NCBI GenBank assembly: GCA_019638395.1
Contig: JAHBTX010000003.1
Span: 186,001-250,000 of the forward strand
From: Cyclobacteriaceae bacterium
GTDB lineage: Bacteria; Bacteroidota; Bacteroidia; Cytophagales; Cyclobacteriaceae
DNA length: 64,000 nucleotides
Direction: 5' to 3'
Part shown: one piece after another, positions 1 to 8,062 of the stretch
Layout of the letters: the number at the start of each line of letters is the position of its first letter
Position numbering within the stretch: position 1 is the first letter of the stretch
Position numbers and translations under genes: made by a program
The notes under the pieces: model-generated
Told to the model about the DNA's origin: nothing
What the model saw: the letters and a program-made list of their open reading frames with translations, nothing else
Databases searched by the model: none

Positions 1-525
1 TTGGATATTATGATGCCCAAAATGGATGGAGTTGAGGCCTGTAGGCAAATACGGGCCATACCCGAAATGGTAAACACGTTTATTGTGTTCCTGACTGCCC
101 GCGCAGAAGAATACTCTGAAGTGGCTGCCTTTGACGTAGGTGCCGATGACTACATTCTGAAACCCATAAAGCCCCGGGCATTAATGAGTAGAATCAGCGC
201 GCTTTTCCGCAGAGATTCAAAAAAGAAAAACACCTCCAGCCAGATTAAAATTGGCGAATTGGTAATTGATCGCACCAGTTACACCGTTCAGATAAAAGGC
301 AAGGAAGTGAGTCTTCCCAAAAAAGAGTTTGAACTTTTATTTTTCCTGGCACAAAACCCCAACAAAGTTTTCAGTCGCGATGACTTATTGCAGAACATTT
401 GGGGCTCTGATGTTTATGTGCTGGCGCGCACGGTTGACGTTCACATTCGTAAAGTGCGCGAAAAGATAGGAGATGACTATATTACCACTGTTAAAGGAGT
501 GGGGTATAAGTTCAATCTCAATTAA
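1..525 (+). CDS. Response regulator, OmpR/PhoB family (5' truncated)
   Basis: DNA-binding response regulator of a two-component system, cut by the left window edge. The visible part begins in the receiver domain at the loop D-I-M-M-P-K-M-D-G, whose first Asp is the expected phosphoacceptor; roughly 50 N-terminal residues are therefore missing, and the TTG at position 1 is not a real start. The conserved Thr of the FLTAR strand and the Lys of the LKP turn follow. From about residue 80 comes a PhoB-type winged helix, with the recognition-helix region around ARTVDVHIRKVREKIG and the terminal hairpin VKGVGYKF. The sensor kinase starts 3 bases after the stop codon, so the two are surely co-transcribed and form a pair. 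The signal is unknown. The kinase resembles PhoR, so a phosphate or envelope signal is possible but not shown. Confidence 0.93.
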   Translation: MDIMMPKMDGVEACRQIRAIPEMVNTFIVFLTARAEEYSEVAAFDVGADDYILKPIKPRALMSRISALFRRDSKKKNTSSQIKIGELVIDRTSYTVQIKGKEVSLPKKEFELLFFLAQNPNKVFSRDDLLQNIWGSDVYVLARTVDVHIRKVREKIGDDYITTVKGVGYKFNLN

Positions 526-528
526 TGC

Positions 529-1587
529 ATGGTATATAGTGCCCGCACGTTGGCGTTGCTGTTGGCTGCTTCGGTAGCCATTGTAACTTCTTTGTTTTTG
601 TCGCTGGTAAATAGCGTAGGCCGCGATGCATTGTTGGTAGCAGCAGCCATAAGTTTTTCTGCTTCTTACCTGCTCATATTTGTAGTGTTGGAGTTTCTTG
701 TTTTTCGCGAGATCAACAAGATTTACAAAATCATGGAAAAGTTGCGCAAGAAGGAATTAGCCAACATAGCCAAACAAAAATCAGGGGCACTAAACCCATT
801 TCAGAAAATAAATGAGGAGATTCACAACTTCGCCACACTCAAACAAAAAGAGATTGACGAGCTGAAAAAACTCGAAGCCTTTCGCAAAGAATTTATTGCC
901 GATGTATCGCACGAGTTAAAGACACCCATTTTTGCGGCCCAGGGCTTTGTGCACACGTTGCTGGATGGTGCCGTTAACGATAAAAATGTACGCACCAAAT
1001 TTTTGAAGAAAGCTGCCAAAAGCCTGGATGGATTAGATGTGCTGGTTCAGGATTTACTCACGCTTTCGCAGATTGAAACGGGCGATATAAAAATGAGGTT
1101 CGAGAATATCGATCTGAATCGCCTGTGTTCGGAAGTAGTAGATCAGTTTGAAGAAAAAGCAGAAAAGAAAGATATCAAATTAAAGCTGTTGGCGGACCAC
1201 CATAAAATTCAGGTATATGCCGATTGGCAGCGCATTACACAAGTAGTAACCAACCTGGTTTCCAACGCTATTAACTATACACCCGAAGGGGGCGAGGTTG
1301 CTATTACGTTCGATATTGGGAAAAAGAACGTTACCACTTTTGTTACTGATAGCGGAGAGGGAATACCAACTCAACACATTAGCCGGATTTTCGAAAGATT
1401 TTACCGGGTAGATAAAAGCCGTAGCCGCGAAAAGGGGGGCACTGGGCTGGGTCTTGCTATCGTAAAACATATTCTGGAAGGGCATAATAGTAAAGCTGAA
1501 GTGCAGAGTACGGTTGGTAAAGGCTCTGTTTTCAGTTTTAAACTTCCACGCGCCCGTTATGATCATTCAGAATCGGACGAGGCATAG
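529..1587 (+). CDS. Sensor histidine kinase (PhoR-like)
   Basis: Membrane histidine kinase, 352 residues, partner of the response regulator just upstream. Two hydrophobic segments (about residues 7-29 and 34-57) lie close together, leaving almost no periplasmic sensor loop. A coiled stretch (60-120) leads to the HisKA dimerisation domain with the phosphorylated His128 in FIADVSHELKTP. The HATPase_c domain shows the N box (NLVSNAINYTPEGG), the G1 box (DSGEGI), the F box (FERFYRVD) and the G2 box (GGTGLGLAIVKHI). There is no clear HAMP or PAS domain. With so small an extracytoplasmic part it probably senses through the membrane or through a partner protein. The ATG at 529 is used because the ATG at 525 hits a stop after four codons. 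Confidence 0.93.
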   Translation: MVYSARTLALLLAASVAIVTSLFLSLVNSVGRDALLVAAAISFSASYLLIFVVLEFLVFREINKIYKIMEKLRKKELANIAKQKSGALNPFQKINEEIHNFATLKQKEIDELKKLEAFRKEFIADVSHELKTPIFAAQGFVHTLLDGAVNDKNVRTKFLKKAAKSLDGLDVLVQDLLTLSQIETGDIKMRFENIDLNRLCSEVVDQFEEKAEKKDIKLKLLADHHKIQVYADWQRITQVVTNLVSNAINYTPEGGEVAITFDIGKKNVTTFVTDSGEGIPTQHISRIFERFYRVDKSRSREKGGTGLGLAIVKHILEGHNSKAEVQSTVGKGSVFSFKLPRARYDHSESDEA

Positions 1588-1599
1588 TACCTTGCGCTT

Positions 1600-2319
1600 G
1601 TGAAAATTTCAAAGTTCAAATTCGAAGATGCCATTCTTTACCAGGATGCTGATTTTATACTCATAAATAAGCCACCCTTCATTTCAACGTTGGAAGACCG
1701 GCAGGATCCTGTTAACATATTGGCGCTTGCACGCGCATATGAGCCCGATGCTCAGGTGTGCCATCGGCTCGATAAAGATACCTCAGGTGTATTGGCGATT
1801 GCGCGCCACCCGGATGCCTACCGCCATTTAAGTATGCAGCTCGAAAATCGCGAAGTGACTAAAATCTATCATGCTGTTGTAGATGGCCTTCATAGTTTTA
1901 CAGATCAATTGGTGGATGCGCCTATCCTGAAGCAGAATGATGGTACCGTGAAAATTTCAAGATCTGGCAAAGATGCCCAAACGTGGTTTAACACCGTAGA
2001 GGCATATAAAAGCCATACCCTTGTAGAATGCAAACCCGTTACCGGCCGTATGCACCAGATTCGCATCCACCTGGCCCGCCTTGGGGCTTCCATTACCGGG
2101 GACATACAATATGGAGGCAAGCCATTTTTTGTTTCAGAACTAAAAAGAGGCTTTAACCTCAAAAAAATGACGGAGGAAGAACCGCTCATGAAAAGAATGG
2201 CCCTGCATGCTCAATCTTTGCAATTTTTGTTGCCCGATGGAAAAGAAATCACAACAGAAGCACCTTACCCAAAAGATTTTCAGGCCCTTATAAAGCAGTT
2301 AACAAGCCACAAACGTTAA
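1600..2319 (+). CDS. RluA-family RNA pseudouridine synthase
   Basis: Converts specific uridines of rRNA or tRNA to pseudouridine. The 239-residue protein has the RluA/RluC/RluD signature C-H-R-L-D-K-D-T-S-G at residues 54-63, in which D58 is the expected catalytic Asp. The later motifs VECKPVTGRMHQIRIHLA and GDIQYGG are also typical of the family. There is no N-terminal S4 domain, so it is a short form, closer in size to RluA than to RluC or RluD; the target site cannot be predicted. The start is a GTG at 1600, 12 bases after the kinase stop, so it may be the last gene of the two-component operon. Short RluA-type enzymes are common next to unrelated genes in Bacteroidota. Confidence 0.88.
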   Translation: MKISKFKFEDAILYQDADFILINKPPFISTLEDRQDPVNILALARAYEPDAQVCHRLDKDTSGVLAIARHPDAYRHLSMQLENREVTKIYHAVVDGLHSFTDQLVDAPILKQNDGTVKISRSGKDAQTWFNTVEAYKSHTLVECKPVTGRMHQIRIHLARLGASITGDIQYGGKPFFVSELKRGFNLKKMTEEEPLMKRMALHAQSLQFLLPDGKEITTEAPYPKDFQALIKQLTSHKR

Positions 2320-2369
2320 AAAAGCCTTATTTTCTTTAAGCTATTAAGTGGGTAAATAGCAGTACCGGC

Positions 2370-2400
2370 TTGCATATTCAGATTCAGAAATCTACTTTTG
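2370..2400 (+). promoter_or_regulatory. Bacteroidota-type promoter for rplM operon
   Basis: A TTG at 2370-2372 and TACTTTTG at 2393-2400 are separated by 20 bases. They match the -33 (TTG) and -7 (TAnnTTTG) elements of the primary sigma factor of this phylum. Transcription would begin near 2405, giving a leader of about 45 bases before rplM. Confidence 0.65.
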
Positions 2401-2451
2401 TGTCCCTTTTTAGAGGGGTAAACTTATTTAATCAGTTTTAAAGCAAAAAAA

Positions 2452-2898
2452 GTGGATCACAACAGCTATAAGACAATCAACGCCAAAAAAACAACCGTAG
2501 AAAAAGGTTGGGTATTGGTTGATGCAAAAGACCAGGTACTGGGTCGCGTGGCCAGCCAGGTAGCACGCGTATTGCGCGGCAAACATAAGCCGAGCTATAC
2601 CCCAAATGTGGATACGGGAGACCACGTAGTGGTTATCAATGCCGACAAAATCCGCATGACTGGAAAAAAATGGACCGACAGAGTGTACTTCAGCTATTCG
2701 GGCTATCCAGGTGGCCAGCGGGTATTAACTCCTAAAATGATTGGTACAGGCAAACACCCTGAGCGTTTGGTAGAGCATTCTGTAAGAGGTATGCTTCCTA
2801 AAAACAGTTTAGGTCGTGAAATTTTCCGTAGCCTGCATGTTTATGCCGGTGCCGAGCATCCACACACAGCACAACAACCTAAAGAAATTAAGTTCTAA
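2452..2898 (+). CDS. rplM: 50S ribosomal protein L13
   Basis: Large-subunit ribosomal protein, an early-assembly 23S rRNA binder. The 148-residue length is normal. Recognisable family segments are WVLVDAKDQVLGRVAS near the N terminus, GDHVVVINADKIRMTGKK in the middle and the RGMLPKNSLGR block. The start is a GTG at 2452; the sequence after it aligns with the usual L13 N terminus and no ATG lies nearby. It is the first gene of the rplM-rpsI-rpsB-tsf group and overlaps rpsI by one base (TAATG), which suggests translational coupling. Confidence 0.97.
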   Translation: MDHNSYKTINAKKTTVEKGWVLVDAKDQVLGRVASQVARVLRGKHKPSYTPNVDTGDHVVVINADKIRMTGKKWTDRVYFSYSGYPGGQRVLTPKMIGTGKHPERLVEHSVRGMLPKNSLGREIFRSLHVYAGAEHPHTAQQPKEIKF

Positions 2899-3284
2899 TG
2901 GAGATTATTAACACAATCGGTAGAAGAAAAACTTCAATTGCCCGTGTTTATGTAAAACCAGGCAAAGGCGAGATTACAATTAACGACCGTGCCTTGAATG
3001 ATTATTTCAAGTCAGAAATTCTCCAAACCACAGTAAAGCAAGCAATTGCGCTTGTAAAGGCTGATGGCCAGTACGATGTAACCGTAAACGTAGAGGGTGG
3101 TGGAACAAAGGGTCAGGCCGAAGCAATTCGCCTGGGTATTGCCCGCGCGTTGGTTAATATCAACACCGAAAACCGTCCTCCATTAAAGAAGGAAGGTTTG
3201 TTAACACGCGATTCGCGCATGGTAGAAAGAAAGAAGCCAGGTCGCAGAAAGGCGAGAAGAAGATTCCAGTTCAGCAAGCGTTAA
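2898..3284 (+). CDS. rpsI: 30S ribosomal protein S9
   Basis: Small-subunit ribosomal protein whose basic C-terminal tail reaches the P-site tRNA. The 128 residues include the family opening IGRRKTSIARVYVKPGKG, the central VNVEGGGTKGQAEAIRLGIARAL block and the very basic tail KKPGRRKARRRFQFSKR ending in the conserved S-K-R. The ATG shares its A with the rplM stop codon. Co-transcribed with rplM, as in nearly all bacteria. Confidence 0.98.
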   Translation: MEIINTIGRRKTSIARVYVKPGKGEITINDRALNDYFKSEILQTTVKQAIALVKADGQYDVTVNVEGGGTKGQAEAIRLGIARALVNINTENRPPLKKEGLLTRDSRMVERKKPGRRKARRRFQFSKR

Positions 3285-3297
3285 TCGATATAACAGC

Positions 3298-4068
3298 ATG
3301 GCAGAAAAATTAACAACCGAAAGTTTAATGGATGCAGGTGTTCACTTCGGACACCTTACCCGCAAGTGGAACCCGAAGATGGCCGAGTACATCTTCATGG
3401 AAAACAATGGTATCCACATTATCGATTTAAATAAAACGCTGAAGTGTTTAGAAGAAGCTACCTACGCGCTAAAAAACATTGTGCGCTCCGGTCGTAAGAT
3501 CATGTTTGTGGCTACTAAAAAGCAAGCCAAAGACATTATCGCACAAGAGGCTACCCGCCTTAACATGCCGTATGTAACAGAGCGTTGGTTAGGCGGTATG
3601 CTTACCAACTTCGCAACTATCCGTAAGTCGTTAAAAAAATTAGCGCAGATTGAGAAGTTGATGAAAGATGATTCTTTTAACAACCTGGCGAAGCGCGAGC
3701 GTTTGATGATTACCCGCGAAAAAGCAAAGCTGGAAAAATTATTAGGCGGTATTACCGACCTGAACCGTTTACCGGCAGCCTTATTCGTGGTGGATGTAAA
3801 ACGCGAACACATTGCCGTTGCCGAAGCTCAGAAGTTGAATATACCGGTATTTGCCATGGTAGATACCAATTCAGATCCTTCTGATATCGATTTCCCGATT
3901 CCAGCCAACGATGATGCATTCAAATCGATTACGTTGATCACCGGCCACATCGGAAAAGCTATTGAAGAAGCTTTGATGGAGCGCAAAAAAGATAAAGAAG
4001 AGGCTGGTCATAAGAAAGATGAAGAAGAAAAGCGTAAGGTTGACGAAGCCGTTGAAGAAGTAGAATAG
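3298..4068 (+). CDS. rpsB: 30S ribosomal protein S2
   Basis: Small-subunit protein, 256 residues, beginning with the characteristic block LMDAGVHFGHLTRKWNPKM and carrying TERWLGGMLTNFATIRKS and the LFVVDVKREHIAVAEA strand near the middle. The last 35 residues are a charged Lys/Glu tail, a variable extension. It starts 13 bases after rpsI. The rpsB-tsf pairing seen downstream is nearly universal; the fusion of the L13-S9 and S2-Ts pairs into one array is common in Bacteroidota. Confidence 0.98.
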   Translation: MAEKLTTESLMDAGVHFGHLTRKWNPKMAEYIFMENNGIHIIDLNKTLKCLEEATYALKNIVRSGRKIMFVATKKQAKDIIAQEATRLNMPYVTERWLGGMLTNFATIRKSLKKLAQIEKLMKDDSFNNLAKRERLMITREKAKLEKLLGGITDLNRLPAALFVVDVKREHIAVAEAQKLNIPVFAMVDTNSDPSDIDFPIPANDDAFKSITLITGHIGKAIEEALMERKKDKEEAGHKKDEEEKRKVDEAVEEVE

Positions 4069-4074
4069 CCGATG

Positions 4075-4146
4075 CCTGCTTCGTGGCAGGTCTCATGTAA
4101 AAAATGATTGTTAAACATCGGCCTCAAGCCGGTGTTTAATTTTTTA
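4075..4146 (+). terminator. Hairpins between rpsB and tsf (possible attenuator)
   Basis: Two hairpins sit in the 110-base gap. The first is CCTGC/GCAGG (4075-4079 with 4086-4090). The second is a 12-bp stem, TTAAACATCGGC (4111-4122) with GCCGGTGTTTAA (4128-4139), loop CTCAA, one G-U pair, followed directly by six T (4141-4146). The second has the form of an intrinsic terminator. Because tsf has no obvious promoter of its own, partial termination lowering tsf relative to rpsB is a reasonable inference. Confidence 0.6.
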
Positions 4147-4178
4147 AAAGGAGTACAAAACCAAAAAATAAATTCAGT

Positions 4179-5012
4179 ATGTCAGCAATCAGTGCACAAG
4201 ATGTAAATAAGCTGCGCACCATGACCGGTGCCGGAATGATGGATTGTAAAAAAGCCTTAACCGAAGCCGAAGGTGATTTTGAAAAGGCTATCGAAATTCT
4301 GAGAAAGAAAGGACAGAAAGTTTCTGCCAGCCGTTCCGATAAGGATGCTAAGGAAGGATCGGTATTTATAAAAACTTCGGATGACAAAACGGAAGCGTTT
4401 TTGATTGCATTGAACTGCGAAACAGACTTCGTTGCAAAGAATGAGGAGTTTCAGGGTTTAGGAAAGTTGATTGTAGAAACTGCGTTTGCAAAAAAATCAG
4501 CCACCAAAGAAGCTCTGTTGGCCGAATCAGTTGGTTCACTAACCATTAATGATAAGATTACGGAGCTGGTTGGAAAAATTGGCGAGAAGTTAGAGGTAAG
4601 TGCCTTCGTTCACATGAAAGGGGAAGCAATTGTTCCATACATCCATGCCGGGAATAAATTGGGGGTATTGGTTTCGTTGAAAGGTGTAAACGGAAAAGAT
4701 GTGAGCGATGCCGGTAAGGATGTAGGAATGCAGATTGCAGCTATGAACCCGGTAGCCGTTGATGAAAGTGGCGTTGATAAATCGTTGATTGAAAAAGAAC
4801 TGGAGATTGCCAAAGCTCAGATTCTTGCCGAAGGCAAACCCGAAAACATGGTAGATAAAATTGCACAGGGTAAACTGAACCGGTTCTTTAAAGACAACAC
4901 ACTATTGCCTCAGATTTTCGTGAAGGATAGTTCAAAAACGGTAGCGCAATACTTAGATGGTATAACCAAAGGTTTAACAGTTGCTGAGTTTAAGCGTGTT
5001 GCAATCGGGTAA
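4179..5012 (+). CDS. tsf: Translation elongation factor Ts
   Basis: Guanine nucleotide exchange factor for EF-Tu. The 277 residues open with a UBA-like domain (VNKLRTMTGAGMMDCKKALTEA), followed by the core with the EF-Tu contact motif TDFVAKNEEFQ at about residues 82-92. The length is normal for the phylum. It is the last gene of the ribosomal-protein operon and is closed by a clear terminator 25 bases after the stop codon. The start at 4179 is the only sensible one; no Shine-Dalgarno sequence lies in the proper place. Confidence 0.98.
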   Translation: MSAISAQDVNKLRTMTGAGMMDCKKALTEAEGDFEKAIEILRKKGQKVSASRSDKDAKEGSVFIKTSDDKTEAFLIALNCETDFVAKNEEFQGLGKLIVETAFAKKSATKEALLAESVGSLTINDKITELVGKIGEKLEVSAFVHMKGEAIVPYIHAGNKLGVLVSLKGVNGKDVSDAGKDVGMQIAAMNPVAVDESGVDKSLIEKELEIAKAQILAEGKPENMVDKIAQGKLNRFFKDNTLLPQIFVKDSSKTVAQYLDGITKGLTVAEFKRVAIG

Positions 5013-5037
5013 TTAACTTTAATTTTGTTTGAAACTT

Positions 5038-5068
5038 AAGGGAGATTTTGGTCTCCCTTTTTGTTTTT
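5038..5068 (+). terminator. Intrinsic terminator after tsf
   Basis: An 8-bp perfect stem AAGGGAGA (5038-5045) / TCTCCCTT (5052-5059), loop TTTTGG, is followed by a T-rich tail. It ends the rplM-rpsI-rpsB-tsf transcript. Confidence 0.85.
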
Positions 5069-5148
5069 GGATGATAATGAAACTATTCTCGATTTTTTAC
5101 TTGATATTTGCACCATAAAACTCCAACGAACAATGAAGTTTGTATTCT

Positions 5149-5194
5149 AAATTCAACCAGCAGGACAATTCCTTTTCGGGAGTCGGTTGAATTT
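5149..5194. repeat. 10-bp inverted repeat upstream of MATE gene
   Basis: AAATTCAACC (5149-5158) and GGTTGAATTT (5185-5194) are perfectly complementary with 26 bases between them. The right arm runs into a short T tract. It could be a second terminator or a leader structure of the exporter gene. Nothing else is recognisable in the 5069-5278 gap. Confidence 0.4.
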
Positions 5195-5278
5195 TTCCGG
5201 TTATACACCAGGTAGTCCAGCTTTGTAAATCACAGAGCTCATACAAGAATCAATCATTTATCTTTATTTTTCAATTTC

Positions 5279-6688
5279 ATGAAAGGAGTTTTTTCAAGAA
5301 TTACTTCTGCTCTTAAGCTTTTTAAAGAAGCCATATTGGGTGTTGAGCAGGACTATACACAGTTAAGTCTTAACCGTGCCATCTTTTTATTGGCTATACC
5401 TATGGTGGTAGAAATGGGTATGGAATCCATTTTTGCGGTAGTGGATATTTATTTTGTAAGCAAATTGGACGATAGCAACTCGGTAGCGGTAGTGGGTTAT
5501 ACCGAGTCTGTTCTCAGCATTTTGTATTCATTAGCAATGGGTTTAGGTATGGGCGCTACCGCCATTGTAGCGCGAAGGGTAGGTGAGAACGATCGAAAGG
5601 GTGCGAGTGTTGCTGCCGTGCAAGCCATTTACCTGGCTCTTGGTGTTGCATTTACGATAAGTATGGTAGGAATCTTTTATTATAAGGATATACTCTTTTT
5701 AATGGGTGCATCGCAGGAAGTGGTGGACAGCAGTTCATCGTATGCGTTGTGGATGTTTGCCGGCAACTATACCGTTACATTTTTATTCCTTAACAATGCG
5801 ATTTTTCGTGGTGCAGGCAATGCGGCTATAGCCATGAAAGCCTTGCTGTTGGCTAATGGTTTAAACATGGTGCTTGATCCTATTTTCATATTTGGCTTTG
5901 GCTTTGTTCCGGCTTTTGGTGTGGAAGGTGCGGCCATTGCTACCAATATAGGTCGTGGAATTGGTGTATTATTTCAACTTTATTTTTTGTTCGGATTGAA
6001 AAGCATTATTCAGATTAACTGGAATAACATGGCTTTGCGTGCCAACATTATTTTAAATGTGATTAAGGTTTCAGGCGGCAGCATTCTGCAATTTATTATC
6101 GGCTCGGCAAGCTGGATATTTTTAATGCGCGTAATGTCCACTTTTGGCGACAACGCAGTGGCTGGTTATACCATTGCCATACGGGTTTTTATTTTCACGC
6201 TTTTGCCTTCGTGGGGTCTTGCTAATGCGGCAGCCACGTTGGTTGGGCAAAACCTCGGGGCCAAATTTCCAGATAGGGCAGAGGCAGCAGTTTGGCGATC
6301 GGCTTATTTCAATGCTTTTGTAATGGGGTTTGTGATGATTGCATTCCTGCTATTTGCACCTGGCATAATCCGTATTTTCAGTACTCAGCCCGAAGTATTG
6401 GAGTATGGAGCACAAGCATTGCGGTACGTAAGCCTTGGCTATATATTTTATGGCTACGGAATGGTAGTGGCCCAAGGTTTAAACGGTGCAGGCGATACTT
6501 ACACACCTACCATCTTAAATGTGTTTGGCTTTTGGGTTTTCCAGATTCCGTTTGCCTACCTGTCGGCCATTCATTTTGGAATGGGGGCCAAAGGTGTTTT
6601 CCTCGCCATTGTATTAGCCGAAACATTAATGGCTATTGCTGCGATTATTATTTTCAAGCGAGGCAAGTGGAAAGAGGTTAAGATATAG
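5279..6688 (+). CDS. MATE family multidrug/Na+ efflux transporter
   Basis: Inner-membrane cation-coupled exporter of the NorM/MATE family, 469 residues with about twelve hydrophobic segments. The first half carries AIPMVVEMGMESIFAVVDIYF and the second repeats the pattern in SGGSILQFIIGSASWIFLMR; the internal symmetry and the motif SWGLANAAATLVGQNLGA are typical of the family. An extra 30-residue N-terminal stretch precedes the first segment. Substrates cannot be predicted. The gene stands alone, after the tsf terminator, and converges with a small reverse-strand gene. Confidence 0.92.
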   Translation: MKGVFSRITSALKLFKEAILGVEQDYTQLSLNRAIFLLAIPMVVEMGMESIFAVVDIYFVSKLDDSNSVAVVGYTESVLSILYSLAMGLGMGATAIVARRVGENDRKGASVAAVQAIYLALGVAFTISMVGIFYYKDILFLMGASQEVVDSSSSYALWMFAGNYTVTFLFLNNAIFRGAGNAAIAMKALLLANGLNMVLDPIFIFGFGFVPAFGVEGAAIATNIGRGIGVLFQLYFLFGLKSIIQINWNNMALRANIILNVIKVSGGSILQFIIGSASWIFLMRVMSTFGDNAVAGYTIAIRVFIFTLLPSWGLANAAATLVGQNLGAKFPDRAEAAVWRSAYFNAFVMGFVMIAFLLFAPGIIRIFSTQPEVLEYGAQALRYVSLGYIFYGYGMVVAQGLNGAGDTYTPTILNVFGFWVFQIPFAYLSAIHFGMGAKGVFLAIVLAETLMAIAAIIIFKRGKWKEVKI

Positions 6689-6770
6689 GTCAATAGTTAG
6701 TTGGTCGATATTCCATAGTTAGTACTAATTTAACCATGGACTATTGACCATCGACTAGCTAACCATAGAC
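6689..6770. repeat. Permuted short-repeat cluster between convergent genes
   Basis: The gap is built from variants of a few short words such as GGTCAATAGT, CCATAGTTAG and ACTATTGACC. GGTCAATAGT (6689-6698) is the exact reverse complement of ACTATTGACC (6740-6749). Several imperfect hairpins are possible, so it may act as a two-way terminator between the exporter gene and the small reverse-strand gene. Such permuted low-complexity spacers resemble dispersed intergenic repeats of Bacteroidota, but the family is not identified here. Confidence 0.45.
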
Positions 6771-7037
6771 TTATTGGGGTTTCTTAAATGCTGCTTTTAC
6801 TGCGTTATTCAACTCTTCGCCTGCTTTTTTTAGCGCCACCTCTACTTCTTTCCAACGCTCTTTGTTCTCAGCTTCTTTCTTGAATTTCTCGGCCGCTACT
6901 TTCAATTCTTCATACTTGTCTTTCATGTCGGCTTCCACACGCGTTCCGGCATCTTTCAGCTCTACCAGAAATGAATCCATCTTTTTTCCGAATTCTTTGA
7001 AAAACTTTTCTGCTTTTCCTTCTGTATTTTCTTCCAT
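6771..7037 (-). CDS. Small charged helical protein, unknown function
   Basis: An 88-residue, Lys/Glu-rich protein without signal peptide or membrane segment. Almost the whole chain shows an amphipathic heptad-like pattern (for example FKEFGKKMDSFLVELKDAG and LKVAAEKFKKEAENKERW), so one long helix or a helical bundle is expected. Proteins of this kind occur in Bacteroidota and are sometimes listed as stress-related, but no family can be named with confidence. It converges with the exporter gene and has about 140 bases of free upstream sequence, so it is probably monocistronic. Confidence 0.65.
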   Translation of the reverse strand: MEENTEGKAEKFFKEFGKKMDSFLVELKDAGTRVEADMKDKYEELKVAAEKFKKEAENKERWKEVEVALKKAGEELNNAVKAAFKKPQ

Positions 7038-7083
7038 AACCAGGTTTATTTTTTCAACTTTCTAAATTATAAAGCAAACCATT

Positions 7084-7130
7084 AGGCGTCATGAAGGCTG
7101 TAAACTTTGGCAAATAGCCGTCAGACGCCT
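7084..7130. repeat. Nested hairpin upstream of 7179 gene
   Basis: AGGCGTC (7084-7090) pairs with GACGCCT (7124-7130), and inside it GGCT (7096-7099) pairs with AGCC (7116-7119). It sits between the divergent genes at 7037 and 7179. It may be a leader structure or an operator; the function is unknown. Confidence 0.35.
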
Positions 7131-7178
7131 TTACCCCTTGAATGGTAATCAACTACCAGCGAAACTAAAGTTTTTAAT

Positions 7179-7862
7179 ATGAACAGGCAACAAGATCCAC
7201 TTAATCACATCCGGCAACTGCTCGAAAGTAAATCAACAGCCAAGCAGATTACCTATAAAAATTTGTTAGCTGCCTTTTCAATTCTAAGTAAAGAATCGCA
7301 ACGGATTATTGAAGAACTTAAAACAGCCTCGGCCGATAGCGATGTTACGGTAGATTTTTCGTGGATTAACGAACACGAGTTTCATGTAAAACTGGCTGGC
7401 GATTTATTAGTATTTGTGTTGCATACCAATGTAGTAACGTTCGGTGAAGAACATGGCGTAATGAAGACAACCTACATTCGCGAAAAGGAAGTAAACCGAT
7501 ACTTCGGTCAGATTATGATTTATAATTTTATGTCTGACTCACTAAAATTTAATCGGATGAATGATCCGGGTTATTTAATTGCCCGGCTGTTGATTAACCA
7601 CGAGGGAAGATTTTTAGTAGAAGGCGATGGTCAACTTGGTTTTTTGTTCAGTACAATCTCCACTCAACCCATCCGCGAAAGCGATTTGAATACACTTGTT
7701 AAACTAAGCTTAACGGCAGCTATCGAGAATGATTTGATGGCACCACCGTTTCCGCAAGTTCGGTTTATAACCTTGTTTCAAAAGCAGGAGAAAACCCAGG
7801 AGTTGGGTGCGGGGCAGAAGATTGGATTTAAAATGAGTTATCAGGGCCATAAGCCCGGTTAA
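7179..7862 (+). CDS. Conserved hypothetical protein
   Basis: A 227-residue soluble protein not assigned to a family. No signal peptide, membrane segment or known catalytic motif is visible. The N-terminal 60 residues look helical; the middle alternates hydrophobic strands (FHVKLAGDLLVFVLHTNVVTF) and the C-terminal 60 residues mix helix and strand. It starts with ATG at 7179 and is followed closely by a small lipoprotein gene and cmk, all on the same strand, so a small operon is likely. Its role cannot be inferred from the neighbours. Confidence 0.7.
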   Translation: MNRQQDPLNHIRQLLESKSTAKQITYKNLLAAFSILSKESQRIIEELKTASADSDVTVDFSWINEHEFHVKLAGDLLVFVLHTNVVTFGEEHGVMKTTYIREKEVNRYFGQIMIYNFMSDSLKFNRMNDPGYLIARLLINHEGRFLVEGDGQLGFLFSTISTQPIRESDLNTLVKLSLTAAIENDLMAPPFPQVRFITLFQKQEKTQELGAGQKIGFKMSYQGHKPG

Positions 7863-7919
7863 TTTGTAGGAAAAGTGTTTGGGGCCACGGCTGTGGTTTA
7901 TAATTTTGAACTACCTGAA

Positions 7920-8060
7920 ATGAATTCTGTGAGATCGAAGCTATTTTTAATCTTGATTGTACTGCTGTCAGCATGTGCCAGCCAGCAAACGGGCTATAAG
8001 CCAAAATACAAAAAGCCAAACCCGAACAAGCCCATGCCTTGTCCGCTTAAAGATTGTTAA
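7920..8060 (+). CDS. Very small lipoprotein
   Basis: A 46-residue precursor: a short basic N terminus, a hydrophobic stretch (LFLILIVLL) and a lipobox L-S-A-C, giving a mature lipid-anchored peptide of about 30 residues rich in Lys, Pro and Asn (KPKYKKPNPNKP) and ending in a Cys. The ATG at 7920 is chosen over an upstream GTG because it puts the signal peptide at the N terminus. It sits 2 bases before cmk. Similar tiny Pro/Lys-rich lipoproteins are often missed in annotation; the function is unknown. Confidence 0.6.
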   Translation: MNSVRSKLFLILIVLLSACASQQTGYKPKYKKPNPNKPMPCPLKDC

Positions 8061-8062
8061 GC

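Noticed and set aside
1-3. TTG as start of the response regulator
   Set aside because: The receiver domain lacks its first half, so the gene begins outside the window.
6292-6681. 129-codon forward frame inside the MATE gene
   Set aside because: Shifted frame of the exporter gene, Cys- and Trp-rich, no independent support.
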